Shown here piece after piece: positions 11,994 to 23,527 of a stretch of 64,000 nt of DNA (its first letter is position 1; every line of letters begins with the position of its first letter). Source of the DNA: Siphonodentalium dalli (taxonomy: Eukaryota; Mollusca; Scaphopoda; Gadilida; Siphonodentaliidae); assembly GCA_032622095.1 (NCBI GenBank), contig CP136068.1, positions 129,027,989 through 129,091,988 on the forward strand, written 5' to 3'. The notes below the pieces were generated by a model. It was not told the DNA's origin. It worked only from the letters and a program-made list of their open reading frames with translations, and did not search any database. The translations under genes were made by a program, and so were the position numbers.

Positions 11994-14079
11994 GTATATG
12001 ATATATTTGACACACAAGTGCCGAAATCATGAAGCATTTCTTAATTATGGTCATCACTGGCTGATTTCGATCAACAAAATAAACAAAAGAAATAATTGTC
12101 ATTTTGGCGGCCATCTTTTGACCATCTGTGACTGATATTTGGTCAGTGTGACTACCGTGGAATCCTCTGTCAAACGTGATGACATTTGTATGAGAGCAAT
12201 CTCATTAACCCTACCTCACAATGTACTAATGCTGATTGGGGAATATTTATAATTGTTGGCCGCCATCTTGAATCCTTAATTTTTCCCAAGGCGGATTTTA
12301 GCAGATTTTGGATATCTTATTCCTGATACTTTTCCACACAAAATGAGACCAAAACCAGACCAAAGAACAAAGGATGTCTATATTTTAATATATTTTAATA
12401 TTCTTTTTGCATATTGCGGATAACAGCAATTTCCACCGCGAAGGCCATCTGTGCCTTCAAATTCTAAATATTCTAAATTGAATCTGGTTGTTTTTAGAAG
12501 TCATGTTAGTAACCTCTGCATAACAATATGTGGGAAGGTATATTGTCACCGAAAATACAAGTTGCCAGGTCTTGAAAGTGACACATCAATTAGCCAAGCC
12601 CAAAAGTTCAGTATAGTTTAGGTGCAATTTTCGAACAAGATATATATTATATACCTGCATATTGTCTCTTTTACAACACTGGGATCGCGCTATGGGGTTA
12701 TACTGGATCTTCCAATCTACAACATAATTCGTCCGGAAACGATATAATCCACATCCACTTCCATAGCGATGGACATTGAGTTAAATCTGCATATTAAATG
12801 TTTTAATATTTCAGCATTTAAGTTACGATCTAAAGTATATACACCGGTAATACTGTACCGTTTGCTATGCATTGTCCATCCATATTGCATATGCACAAGG
12901 ATATTATCTGTCCAGTAACTGACTATAGCCTGAGGAGAACTATTCTTAAACTTAGACAAATCAGGTTTTAATAATCGTCAAATGAAGTAACAATGTAAAA
13001 TGTAAATTAATTCATGGTCCTGTAATCTTTCGCTTCGTCTATCTTGCTTTCGCTCTCCCTTACTTGCTCACTCATTCACTTCCTCTCATTCTATAAAATC
13101 ACTAAAAGGAGTGTGTCAATAGTGACACTGTGAGTTAGTGTGTCATTCACAACAGATAGTTGTTTGTTAAAGTGGGTTAAACTCGGGTTTCTGTGAAAAC
13201 TCAAGGATGCCTATGCATTTTATATTGGACTAGCAGATTGGTCCCATGGCTTTGGTGGATCCATGAATTTTTGTTTTTCAAGGTAACCCCTACAGGCACG
13301 CCGACAGCAATCCGACAAAAAATATTCCCCGTCCCGATTTGACCATACATAACAAATTTCACGTCGATGTCACCGCTGACGACCAAGATATCGCCCAATG
13401 TCATTTGTGGGTACCCGTTTCAAGGTCAAGGTCAACTCAGGCGGACAAACTGACCCGACGAAAATGGACAATCGAATAAGTTAACTAATACTGAAATTAT
13501 CAATCAGAAACCATCTCGGACGAACGGACAGACAGACATGCTGATTACACATTCATTTTTGTTGTGAAACGACTCAGTTCTGGTTATCGGGCTCATGGAA
13601 CCACAAAGCAATTGTCCACATTACATTGAATGTTCGGCCCATTTCGCAACAACGAAATAGCGGCGCATACTGATAGGATGTTGACCACGTTATATCGCGG
13701 CGTTGCGAACACTTTGGGGTTTTGTTATAATAACTAATAGATTGCCATGATATTGAAGCATTTGGGGAATGATATGTACATGTCAGCTTATATCTGCACA
13801 GTCCGTATACAATTCGCTTAATTTTGGTGTGATTCATATTCTTGATTACACGAAGGTGGTGAATTAGTCTGTACTTTAACACATATTTACGTATATTTTA
13901 CGAATACACGACGAACGTGTAATGACAAACAAATTTCACGTATTCAATACGTATTCAACACGTTGTGTGAATTTAGAGTTGTCCTTCCTGCATCGGGTCA
14001 GACACATCAAAGAGACCATTTAACCCATCAGTCCCCATTGCGGTGGAAGTTGAAGGGTGAAGGAGTGGTCGCACGGGAT
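11994..14079. other. Gene-poor stretch with dispersed repeat fragments
   Basis: No gene is recognised. At about 12,105-12,340 there are GCGGCCATCTTTTG, GGCCGCCATCTTGAATCC and GCGGATTTTAGCAGATTTTG. The last two are similar to 19,820-19,885, so this is a dispersed repeat. AAGGTCAAGGTCA (about 13,421) and GGACAGACAGACAG (about 13,527) recall the Helitron-like units downstream. At 13,890-13,960 several ACGTATT and AATACGT half-palindromes cluster. Confidence 0.5.
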
Positions 14080-14270
14080 CGCGACATTTTGATGGGATTT
14101 CGACGAAATTGTATACGTGGGGTTACTTTTGTCCACTGAGTGTTTTGTACGGATCAAATCGTGACCCCACCTGACCTTGGCCTTCAAAATTGACAATTCA
14201 AGGTCAAATGGCGCTATTCACCGAAAAGCAGAGGGGAAACAGCCCGGACGAAGTCGGATCCACCTGCTAG
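14080..14270 (+). mobile_element. Helitron-like unit E1, 3' fragment
   Basis: It begins within the GATGGGATTTCGACGAAAT phrase, followed by ACTTTTGTCCACTGAGTGTT and TTCAAGGTCAAAT. It ends AGCCCGGACGAAGTCGGATC and CTAG at 14,267-14,270, followed by TC. The 5' part is missing. Confidence 0.65.
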
Positions 14271-14893
14271 TCTCATATATATTTTTAAAACCTCTGTCTG
14301 TCTGTTTGTCTGTCTGTCTGTCATTAATACAAATCTACGATTCTCGACCGATCGGGACGAAACTTTGTACGTGTGTGTAGTTTGACCAGGCGGTGGTCGT
14401 TGTCGTATTGGCGAGCCTGTGCGACGCCCGTGCAGCGCATGCGCAGACGAGATCTCGGAAACGGGTGGAGCTATCGACTTGAAATTTGGTATGTGAATGT
14501 ATCTTGCCCCGAATACGAATTTTATCGGGTCGCCGAGCCCGTGCGACGCCAGCTTCGCGCATGCGCGGACGAGATCTCGGAAAAGGGTGGAGCTATCGAC
14601 TTGAAATTTGGTATGTGAATGTATCTTGCCCCGGATACGAAATTTATCGGGTCGCCGAGCCCGTGCGACGACAGCTTCGCGCATGCGCAGACGAGATCTC
14701 GGAAACGGGTGGAGCTATTGACTTGAAATTTGGTATGTGAATGTATCTTGCCCCGTATACGAATTTTATCGGGTCGCCGAGCCCGTGCGACGACAGCTTC
14801 GCGCATGCGCAGACCAGATCTCGGAAACGGTGGAGCTATCGACTTGAAATTTGGTTTTTGAATAGCCCGGACAACGTCGGGCTCATCGGCTAG
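14271..14893 (+). mobile_element. Helitron-like unit E2
   Basis: It starts TCTCATATATATTTTT and continues into a (TCTG)n stretch (about 14,295-14,325). It carries a central array of about four 122-bp repeats and ends with AGCCCGGACAACGTCGGGCT, a short spacer and CTAG at 14,890-14,893. The 5' TC start and the 3' hairpin plus CTAG fit the Helitron/HINE layout (AT-rich 5' end, microsatellite, central tandem repeats, 3' hairpin). It is non-autonomous: no Rep/helicase frame is present. Confidence 0.65.
14390..14870 (+). repeat. 122-bp tandem repeat inside Helitron-like unit E2
   Basis: GAGATCTCGGAAA recurs at about 14,449, 14,571, 14,693 and (as CAGATCTCGG) 14,815, giving a 122-base period. Each unit has GTGGAGCTATCGACTTGAAA, TATCTTGCCCCG, ATCGGGTCGCCGAGCCCGTG and CGCGCATGCGC. 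The open frames on both strands here simply follow the repeat. Confidence 0.88.
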
Positions 14894-15403
14894 TCTATTA
14901 TATATTTTGGGAAATCTGTCTGTCTGTGTGTGTGTCTGTCTGTCTGTTCGTGATGGACTCGAAAAAGGCCGAGCCAATTACGATGAAACTTGGTATGTGG
15001 GGGTACTTTCGGCCGGGGAGTGGCATGGGCCTATTAATATGCCCGTGCGACGTGACCTTGATATCTGGTCAATTCAAGGTAAAATCGCGAATTATGATGG
15101 GATTTCGACGAAATTTGATACGTAGGGTTACTTTTGTCCACTGGGTGTTTTGGACGGGTCAAATCGTGACCCAGACCTGACCTTGACCTTCAAAATGATC
15201 AATTCAAGGTCAAATCGGGTAAAACCGGATGGATTTCGACGGGTACTTTTGTCGGGTACTTTTGTCCGGGCAGTGTTTTGGACGGGTCAAATCGTGACCC
15301 CACCTGACCTTGACCTTCAAAATGGACAATTCAAGGTCAAATCGCGCAATTCGCCGAAAAGCAGAGGGCAAACAGCCCGGACGAAGTCGGGTCCACCTGC
15401 TAG
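14894..15403 (+). mobile_element. Helitron-like unit E3
   Basis: It starts TCTATTATATATTTTGGGAA directly after the CTAG of E2, followed by TCTGTCTGTGTGTGTG and the phrases GATGAAACTTGGTATGTGG and GTGCGACGTGACCTTGA. Several TTCAAGGTCAAAT phrases precede the 3' hairpin (CCCGGAC-gaa-GTCGGG with one bulged G) and CTAG at 15,400-15,403. No coding capacity is visible. Confidence 0.68.
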
Positions 15404-15404
15404 T

Positions 15405-16105
15405 TCTATTATATATTTTGGGAAATCTGTCTGTGTGTGTGTCTGTCTGTCTGTTCGCGATGGACTTGAAAACGGCCGAGCATATTTCGATGAAACTTGG
15501 TATGTGGGGTGCTTTCGGCCGGGGAGTGACATGGGCCTATTAATTTGACCGTGCGACGTGACATTGACCTTGAAATAGGGTCATTTCAAGGTTAAATCGC
15601 CAATTTGTATGGGATTTCGACGAAATTTCATACATAGGGTTACTTTTGTCAACTGGGTGTTTTGTATCGCGGGATTTCGATGAAAATTAGTGTCTAGGGA
15701 TACATTCGTATGGGGAGTGTCGTAAGCCTATTCGTTTGCCCGTGCGACGTGACCTTGACCTTGAAATCGGGTCAATTCAAGGTTAAATCGCCAATTTGTA
15801 TGGGATTTCGACGAAATTTGATACATAGGGTTACTTTTGTCAACTGGGTGTTTTGGACGGGTCAAATAGTGACCCCGACCTGACCTTGACCTTCAAAATG
15901 ATCAATTCAAGGTCAAATCGGGTAGAACCGGATGGATTTCGACGGGTATATTTGTCGGGTACTTTTGTCCGGGCAGTGTTTTGGACGTGTCAAATCGTGA
16001 CCCCACATCGCCTTGACCTTCAAAATGGACGATTCAAGGTCAAATCGCGCAATTCGCCGAAAAGCAGAGGGGAAACAGCCGGACGAAGTCGGGTCCACCT
16101 GCTAG
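15405..16105 (+). mobile_element. Helitron-like unit E4
   Basis: Same start (TCTATTATATATTTTGGG) and same end (CCGGACGAAGTCGGG, spacer, CTAG at 16,102-16,105) as E3, with an extra internal copy of the GGGATTTCGACGAAATTT and ACTTTTGTCAACTGGGTGTT block. One T separates it from E3 and another T from E5. Confidence 0.68.
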
Positions 16106-16106
16106 T

Positions 16107-16645
16107 TCTATTATATATTTTGGGAAATCTGTCTGTGTGTGTGTGTCTGTCTGTCTGTTCGCGATGGACTCGAAAACGGCCGAGCCGATTTCGATGAAAC
16201 TTGGTATGTGGGGTACTTTCGGCCGGGGAGTGGCATGGACCTATTAATTTGCCCGTGCGACGTGACCTTGATCTTGAAATCGGGTCATTTCAAGGTCAAA
16301 CGCCCGAGTATCACGGGATTTCGATGAAAATTAGTGTCTGGGAATACTTTCGTATGGACAGTGTCGTAAGATTATTTGTTTGCCCGTGCGACGTGACCTT
16401 GACCTTGATATCGGGTCAATTGAAGGTCAAATTGCGATTTTTTATGGGATTTCGACGACATTTTATACATAGGGTTACTTTTGTCCACTGGGTGTTTTGG
16501 ACGGGTCAAATCGTGACACCGACCTGACCTTGACAATCAAAATGATCAATTCGATGTCAAATCGGGTAACACCGGATGGATTTCGACGGGTACTATTGTC
16601 GGGTACTTTTGTCCGGGCAGTGTTTTGGACGGATCAAATCGGGTG
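16107..16645 (+). mobile_element. Helitron-like unit E5, 3' truncated
   Basis: Starts TCTATTATATATTTTGGG and runs through the same blocks as E3 and E4, but ends at GGACGGATCAAATCGGGTGA without the terminal hairpin and CTAG. Unrelated AT-rich DNA follows. Confidence 0.6.
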
Positions 16646-17374
16646 ACCATCAGTTATATACAATTATATGGGTATATATATTTGAGTTAATTTAGTATAA
16701 TTAATTGTCACATCAGAAAGCTAGATTAGTTGGTAAGTGCATGTATTTCAAAATGTTGCCGTGCCAGCTCATATCTATTATTTACAACAAAGTTACTGAA
16801 ATAGGAAGTGGTACAAGTATTTTGAGACCTGATCGACAAAAACTAGGTATATCAGTTGAGACAATGATAATAATCTTCATCGATGTTACATATATAATGC
16901 AATAATTGGGAAAATGCTATCTTACATTAGAAGGATATAGTTTGCCCATTACAGTGGTGATATATATATATATATATATATGGGAAAATTTTAGTCAGTT
17001 AGTTGTCAGATTGGCAGGATTACCAGTAATGGAAATGAGGCAGATCAAATGGACATGATGCATTTCCAGTGAGTAACTGAGTAACTGGCAATTTCACCCA
17101 TAAATATATACATAATAGTATAGATGTGCGATCGTGCACTTACATGTATGCCACGGAGATACTGATAGTGTAATTAATTGTATTTACATACATGTATGCC
17201 CATGTAAGTATATTAAAGTGCATTTGAAGTACCAAGGTTATGCATGTTCACTGTCGGTGGTAATTGTCTGGAGAAATTTTGTCGGTATTACAGAACATGT
17301 TCCAAGTTCAGTCCAACACCATTGTGCTAAACCACATACATGTAAAGACACAAACAGTACTCTTGTTAAAATGG
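16646..17374. other. AT-rich spacer with (TA)n microsatellite
   Basis: A (TA)11 run lies at about 16,959-16,981. No gene is recognised. Several ATATAT-rich stretches precede the minus-strand frame at 17,375. Confidence 0.6.
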
Positions 17375-17635
17375 CTACACCACGTCTTCAAGGTCACTGT
17401 CATAGTCACAGTCTGTAAAGTAATTGCAGGTGAACAGGTCCTCAACTGAGCATCTGTACCTCAGGGAACGGTGCTCGAACGGTGATATATAAAATGCTGA
17501 TTTCCTCTTGATTATGTTGGTATTTAATTCAGAGCTATCAATTGTGGCGGGGTTATCAACTTTGGCAACTGCGTCCGTGGCTGGCGTAATGAGGGGTGGG
17601 TCAATTTCTGGTACAGTTTGTTTACAGGCGGCCAT
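17375..17635 (-). CDS. Possible small protein or terminal exon, 86 codons
   Basis: An open frame from ATG (17,635 on the minus strand, context CCAAGATGGCC, a good animal start context) to TAG. Its base composition is richer in GC than the surroundings and its codon usage looks natural. The product is Thr/Pro-rich at first (EIDPPLITPATDAVAKVDNP), then basic (IIKRKSAFYISPFEHRSLRY), and ends acidic (DCDYDSDLEDVV). I do not recognise a domain, and no signal peptide or membrane segment is evident. It could be a genuine short gene, a first exon, or an open frame in a repeat: the start overlaps a GCGGCCATCTTGG motif that is frequent in repeats of this window. Confidence 0.35.
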   Translation of the reverse strand: MAACKQTVPEIDPPLITPATDAVAKVDNPATIDSSELNTNIIKRKSAFYISPFEHRSLRYRCSVEDLFTCNYFTDCDYDSDLEDVV

Positions 17636-17859
17636 CTTGGTTACGGTACCTCGAAATTAGGAGATGTGTGTGTGACTCTATCTGTGATCGGCTAACTAAT
17701 TACTTCTTAATGGCAATTTTTGCTTTGATCTGCTTCATTCAGACGTGTCCTCGATTATCATTATTTCAATTTATTATTTTTGGTGCATAACTCTCATTTT
17801 AGACCCGGTATTCAGTTGTACGAAAAAATTACGATTTACGTGGAACCATCTCGAGTAGG

Positions 17860-18560
17860 ATGATTGTCATGGTGAGGGGTATATGCACGTTTGGAGTGTA
17901 TGAATGGCTGTGCGGGACATTGGTATATATAGAAGGACTGTAACGCCATTGGTGAGGTTTATATGTGTACTTTATATACCTGTAGTGACTCTGTCGTTTT
18001 GGGTTGGGTGTATATGTATATCTTGAGCGGCTATATGGCCATGCGTGTCGCAAATATATATATATATAGGGAGTGACTTTATGACCATTGGTGAGGCAAA
18101 TATGTATTGTAAGATGTATGATCATGAATGTGGCGAAAATGTATACCGGGAGTGACTATATTGTCATCGTTGTGGTGTATATGTATATCTTCAGTGCCTA
18201 TGTGGCCATGCATGTGGCAGATATATACATATACATATATACATGGAGTGACTATGAGCAATGGTGATGCGATACGTATACAAGAGGTTACTGTATGTGC
18301 ATGCATGTAGTGAATATATATACAGGTCGTGACTATATGGTCATGGGTGAGGTGTAGGAGTATACCTGGTGTGCCTGCATGGTTACTCACAGCTATGTGG
18401 CAATGTGTTGGGTATATGGGTATACACATGTGTGGCTGTATAGTAGTGGTGAGGTGTATGTGCATACAGCGAGTGACATATATGTTCATTTATGTGGTGT
18501 TCATGTATATATGGAGTGACTGCATGGTTATGTGTGAGTTGCACTGGTGTCTCTCGCTTT
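17860..18560 (+). repeat. Degenerate minisatellite, unit roughly 50-60 bp
   Basis: Phrases of the type GGAGTGACTATATGG-TCATG-GTGAGGTG-TATGTATAT recur about a dozen times with variable spacing. They are mixed with (TA)n and (CATA)n runs at 18,050-18,070 and 18,220-18,243. The two minus-strand open frames here, rich in His, Tyr, Ile and Thr, are by-products of the repeat. Confidence 0.8.
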
Positions 18561-20097
18561 CCTACCGCTATAACCCAAGGATATGTTAACCGATAGACAG
18601 ATCACATCAGAGTGTTCTCCACCTTAATAGCGTTTGGTATGAGATACGACGGAAACGGCTTTCCTGACAATTGTTTATAAGTTAATAAATTTTGATGTTA
18701 ATGGGCCAGAGTAGCCACATAATATGACCCTTCTCAGTTTCGTTTCGACGTTCTGCCCATTGCCGTTCAAAAACATAGACATAATCCCAAAAGAAGTTTA
18801 CGGCAAAAATCCATACTGCATCCCTTAAAATGATTTGTCATGGCTCATAATGTACTGGGACAACAGAATGTAACATTTAGTTGTCAGTTGTAGCATGTTT
18901 AATAACCTAGTGAGTCACAATTTGCAACCTTTTCGGAACAGCTTAGAATAATGTTCGGAATAAATGTGACAAATCAACTTTTTACCAAATTTGGTTGCCA
19001 TTTTGCAAGCCATTTTGAGTAATTTTATCTAAAACACCTCAATGTCACACATTTAAGATAGATCAAAAATAAAAAACACATTTGATACAAAAATAGTTTC
19101 ATTTCTTGACTTTTTTCCGATTTTGATGCCAAGTTTGTGATAAAAAAAATCTCATAATTCTGGTAATTTCAGTGGTTAAAATAGTAAACATTAATCAAGG
19201 TGCATCAGAAATGTTAGTATTCAATGTATATAAGACAGAATAGTCAATTTTATTCATCAACCACAATTTACAAGCAGTTGCACTACACGCTGGTGCAATA
19301 TTTACCATTTTTCATATTTTTGGCCGCCATTTTGAGCCAAAGTGATAATTTTGGTACCATTGAGTTGGAATATCCATAAGAAATAGAATGCATCACTTAA
19401 TTACATTGCACAGTCCTTCCAAGTTCTTGATGAAATATGACTGTAATCCCAATGGCGATTTTTTGGTGAAATGTTATACCGCGTTCTGTAACATCGAATT
19501 TTTGAATGATTGGAAGCGGTGGGGGGACCCCACTAATAGCATATTTGATTTCCTCGATGGTCAGTTAAAATACAAAATAAATTCACAATTCTCATCCAGT
19601 TCCAAACAGCAGAAACTTATCTTGAAGATATCAGTAAAACACGTAACATTCCTGTCGCCATTTTGGCTGCCATCTTGGGCGGGGTGTTTCAATTTTAGCA
19701 TAAACAGGTGGCGTTATGCCTTAACTTCACAAAAAAGTGTATACATATGTATATGACAAGATATTCTCACTCTAATTGCATCAAATTGCAACAAACTGAC
19801 TTAACGGAAAATGGCAGCCATATTGGATGCCATCTTGAATTACAAGAAATGCTCAAAGCGGATTTTAGCGGATTTTGGATATGTTATAGAGGATATCTTC
19901 CTCTTCAAAATGATATATACACCAACTTGTCCCAAATTGATTCTAGGTTGACCCTCAAATTTGAGTTTATCGACCAGACTAATATGAAGTAATGAACACT
20001 CATACTGAGTCCGTGAATAGATAACTCTGATGTACCTATATACCAGTACCATGAGTAATCATATATTTTCATACATGCAATTGTGTATATATATTTA
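18561..20097. other. AT-rich stretch with GCCAT-containing repeat fragments
   Basis: No gene recognised. Fragments such as GGCCGCCATTTTGAGCC (19,322), GTCGCCATTTTGGCTGCCAT (about 19,655) and GCGGATTTTAGCGGATTTTG (19,858) recur. The last is shared with 12,290-12,310. Confidence 0.5.
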
Positions 20098-20350
20098 TTA
20101 GCTGATGTGACCGACTTCGTCTGGGCAGACCGAAACATGCCTATATGAGCGTGTTGTCTTTGTCAAGGACACGGTCGCACATGGGATTGGACCCGCCCAT
20201 ATTGTTCCTACAGGCCTACATGTACATACCAAACTTGAGTCGGATCGGTCGAGGTCCAGAACCATATGAGCGTATATGAGCGAGATTAAGGTCAAGGACA
20301 CTGTCGCACATGAAATTGGACCCGCCCATGTTGTTCCCCATATCAAAGTA
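20098..20350 (-). mobile_element. Helitron-like element (minus strand), 3' part
   Basis: On the minus strand this segment ends with CAGACGAAGTCGGTCACATC, then CTAA (20,098-20,101) followed by T, the same kind of terminus as at 14-16 kb. It contains two units of about 130 bp (ACATG-ATTGGACCCGCCCAT-TTGTTCC at about 20,178 and 20,308). The element is interrupted at 20,351; its 5' part lies at 25,294-25,409. Together they show an A|TC...CTAA|T insertion. Confidence 0.65.
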
Positions 20351-20489
20351 TAGTCCAGGAGATATTGGTCGACCTCTGCACCCCCCCCAGGACTTAACTT
20401 CACCCCACTAATTTTCTTCCTTAAGGTCTCCTCTAATTTTTTTCACTTGTTAACAAGAAAAAAAAGTGGCCGCAGAGACTCCAGACAAG

Positions 20490-21550
20490 ATGGCGTCCAT
20501 CATGGCGGCCATTGTTTTTAAATGCACCAGGTCTCTTTGATCGCCATTATAGTAAAGATGATAGCAAATGCGGTCTTGTTTTCCGCTCGATTCGTTATGC
20601 TAATATACAACCCTTACAAATTAGCCAAAAATTCGACACCAGAATCCAATATGGCGGCCAAGATGGCCGCCGAAATGTGAAAATATGCTATTTTTCTGAC
20701 ATGTTACCACCTTTCGATTGTCTCTGTGGGAAAATGTTAGAATTTTTGCTTCATGTTATACATTTATCATATAGAGGAGTCATTGGCGAATACATGGGGA
20801 CCATAATATGCATTCATTACGGGATATTTTTGTCCGATATCACGTTTTCCCAAATGCCGGTATCATAGGTCAAAGCCGAATCTCCGTTAATAACGGGATG
20901 TTATGTTTCGAATCAATGAATCTTATTGCTATTATAACAACACCCATGCATATATATTTGCAGGAGATACTCGAGCTAGGATTCCTCTTATACCTGTGTT
21001 GAGGAATATTTACCCAAATCCAAGATGGCGGCCAAAATGGCCACCAGAAATAAAAAATCGCCGAAAATCGCTGATTTTAACATCAGTGAGCATTATTGTC
21101 ATGACAACTCCACACCTGCTTACTATTGTAAGTTGGGAACACTTAGGCGAAGAACTTTCCTTGTACCATATCCAAATAAAAGTCCCCCAAACCCAAAATG
21201 GCGCCCACAATGGCGGACAGATTTTGAAAAATTACCGAAATTCCCTCATATTCACATCATTGGGCATTATTGTCGAGACAACTCCATCCATGCGTACAGT
21301 TGAGTTGGAAATACCGAGGTGAAGTAATTACATTACATCTCATGCAAGAAATTGTTTTCCAAATCGAAGATGGCGGTCAAAATGGCGACCGAAATTTGAA
21401 AACACGCCTACATTCCTTTACTTTCTTAGGATGGGCGTTATTGTTTCGCGATTTCTACCACCATTACATGTTGATATGTATGAATTATTTATTAGGGTTT
21501 GGCAAGTGATACTCACAGTCAATATGGCGGCCAAACTGGCGGGCAGAAAT
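20490..21550 (+). repeat. GGCGGCCA-bearing tandem units in the left arm
   Basis: Paired motifs of the type AAGATGGCGGCCAAAATGGC occur at about 20,490, 20,650, 21,022, 21,195, 21,367 and 21,522. Spacing is mostly 155-186 bases, or double that. Each is followed by AGAAAT-TGAAAA-like sequence. The mirrored set lies at 24,080-25,160. Confidence 0.72.
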
Positions 21551-23163
21551 TGAAAAGAATCCGATATTATCACATACTAATTTCAACTTTTTGTCATAAT
21601 ATTGATTTGTATAAACAAAACGGTACATAATATAAGCCATATATTAGTTCCAATGTAAGTCGTAGCCTTTTGGAAGGATGAAAACCCACAATCGCAATGT
21701 GGCATTTCAAAATCCATTCTCCACTAAGGGCTCATACTGGCCGTAACCGTATATAGGTGCGCCGAATAGTCATATTATGACTTCCAAGAATCAAAACAAC
21801 AGTACCTGAGCTTATTCTGAATTGCCACATTCAGCATTATCTAGACTCGTTTCCGTCTCTTCGTCATATTAATCTATCTCACTCACAACAACAGTTCACT
21901 ACTCTTCTTTGTAGGAGTGTGCCACTAATCGCAATGTTTCAAAGAATACATATGCCGGTGTCCAGCTCACGTGTTGGTTTCGAAAGCTTGGAATTCTTAG
22001 CGAGCTTCATTTGTGGTATAGCTTATGGTATAATTCAGATGCTACATATGGGGTATATGCGTCATCTTGTGCGATACACTATAAAGGTATTCGGTCGATG
22101 CGTATACTAGCTTTCATAAGGACCTATCTATCTGCATATTGTCAGCTTTGGTGACCTAATGGGGATAACAACGTGTACGCCTGGTGATCTTCCCAAACAG
22201 CCACTTCTCAATATATGGTTCATCAATTCACATACTCATCTAATGCACTGACGTACCCGGACAACTTCTGAATATGGCTTCGAATGTTGAAAGCCCGACA
22301 TTTGCCGGATGCAATTCTGCTAAGGCGTAGAAGACCATAATGCATAATATACCCAAACTCCTTGAACATGATCATAAGAACAAGCTTGTTGGCGTCCAGC
22401 AATCGTCTCACCGAACAGATCCAAGCAGATGATAACAATACACACGGTGCTAGTTTGTGGGTATGTATCATGATAGTGGAAATGAAATTGGACCATGACT
22501 GTACCGCCCCTTATTTTGTTATGTTTTAGATTCAGACAGGATCTCATGCGTGGCTTTGCTTTCCTTGTATGCTAAGATTGTATGTTCCCATCCGTTTGGA
22601 AGCCGTTCTTAAACAACTGGACCAGGGGTATGCCATTGGCTACTGCTGTATAAGCCCCACAAAGACTGTGGTGTAGTCTTAAAGGCGACACATTTGATAG
22701 TTGGTTGATATGTCATACTCACGCTGGGTGGTATGGTTCAAGAAAGTACAAATGCCATCAACAAAAGGGTGAAATGTTCAACGCAAAGAACATCCAGAGG
22801 ATTGTTACGTTGATGAGCTTTTGCATTCAGTTCAACACACGTTGGTACACCAAGTGATTTCTTGATAACATCACCAATGCGACCATTTTCCTGCATGAGA
22901 CATTAACTACTATATTCTAAAGTTATATATATAAAGCTATATGATCATAAAGGTCGCGTTCCCCAACGGCCACAGCCATCGCCATCGAGACTGTAAATTG
23001 TTCTTTAAACACATAGTGAAATAAATGCACCACAGTTCCTGACATTCTCTTGAATAATACCGCCCACATACTGACACTAACCCCGAGAGAGGATAACAAA
23101 ACACGCATACATCCATGCTATAAAGACATTATCCTTTAGTCCATCCGACTGTTTTGAGGGAGG

Positions 23164-23527
23164 CTAGCATATTATTATCCCGACAAAAGTGTACGTAGTT
23201 GAATCAGAAAGGCTAAACAAAACCGACACGCATGACATTCGATATCTTAAACATGCACCAGGTGTAGGGGTGGTGTATACAGTGGCCCATTTCATTCCCT
23301 CTATCATGGCGCATGTCCACAAACTAGCACCGCGAGCATTGTTCTTCTCTGCTGGGAGATATTCGACGAGACAACTGCGGGGCGTCACACAGTTTGCTCG
23401 GATAATGGTCAAGAAGTGTGGGTAGTCTGTACACTAGGGTCTTCTCCTTAGTTGATAGACATCTGTCCAAGGGAATGAGACAACTAGCAACCTTCGAAAC
23501 ACTGTCGAAGTTGTCCACATATGCCAA
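23164..23527 (-). pseudogene. Possible coding remnant within the inverted-repeat element
   Basis: Overlapping minus-strand frames at 23,164-23,412 and 23,324-23,527 include GASLWTCAMIEGMKWATVY. The opposite arm near 22,447-22,510 (plus strand) keeps GASLWVCIMI in the same relative frame. Conservation of one reading frame between diverged arms hints at a former protein, perhaps a transposase. I recognise no domain, and the frames are broken by shifts and stops. Confidence 0.3.

Noticed and set aside
14214-14977. Long frames on both strands with Arg/Ala-rich repeats
   Set aside because: Produced by the 122-bp tandem repeat within the Helitron-like unit; 366 bases (three units) is divisible by three, which keeps shadows open.
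17829-18489. Two minus-strand frames of 98 and 136 codons rich in His, Tyr and Thr
   Set aside because: Low-complexity translation of the degenerate minisatellite.
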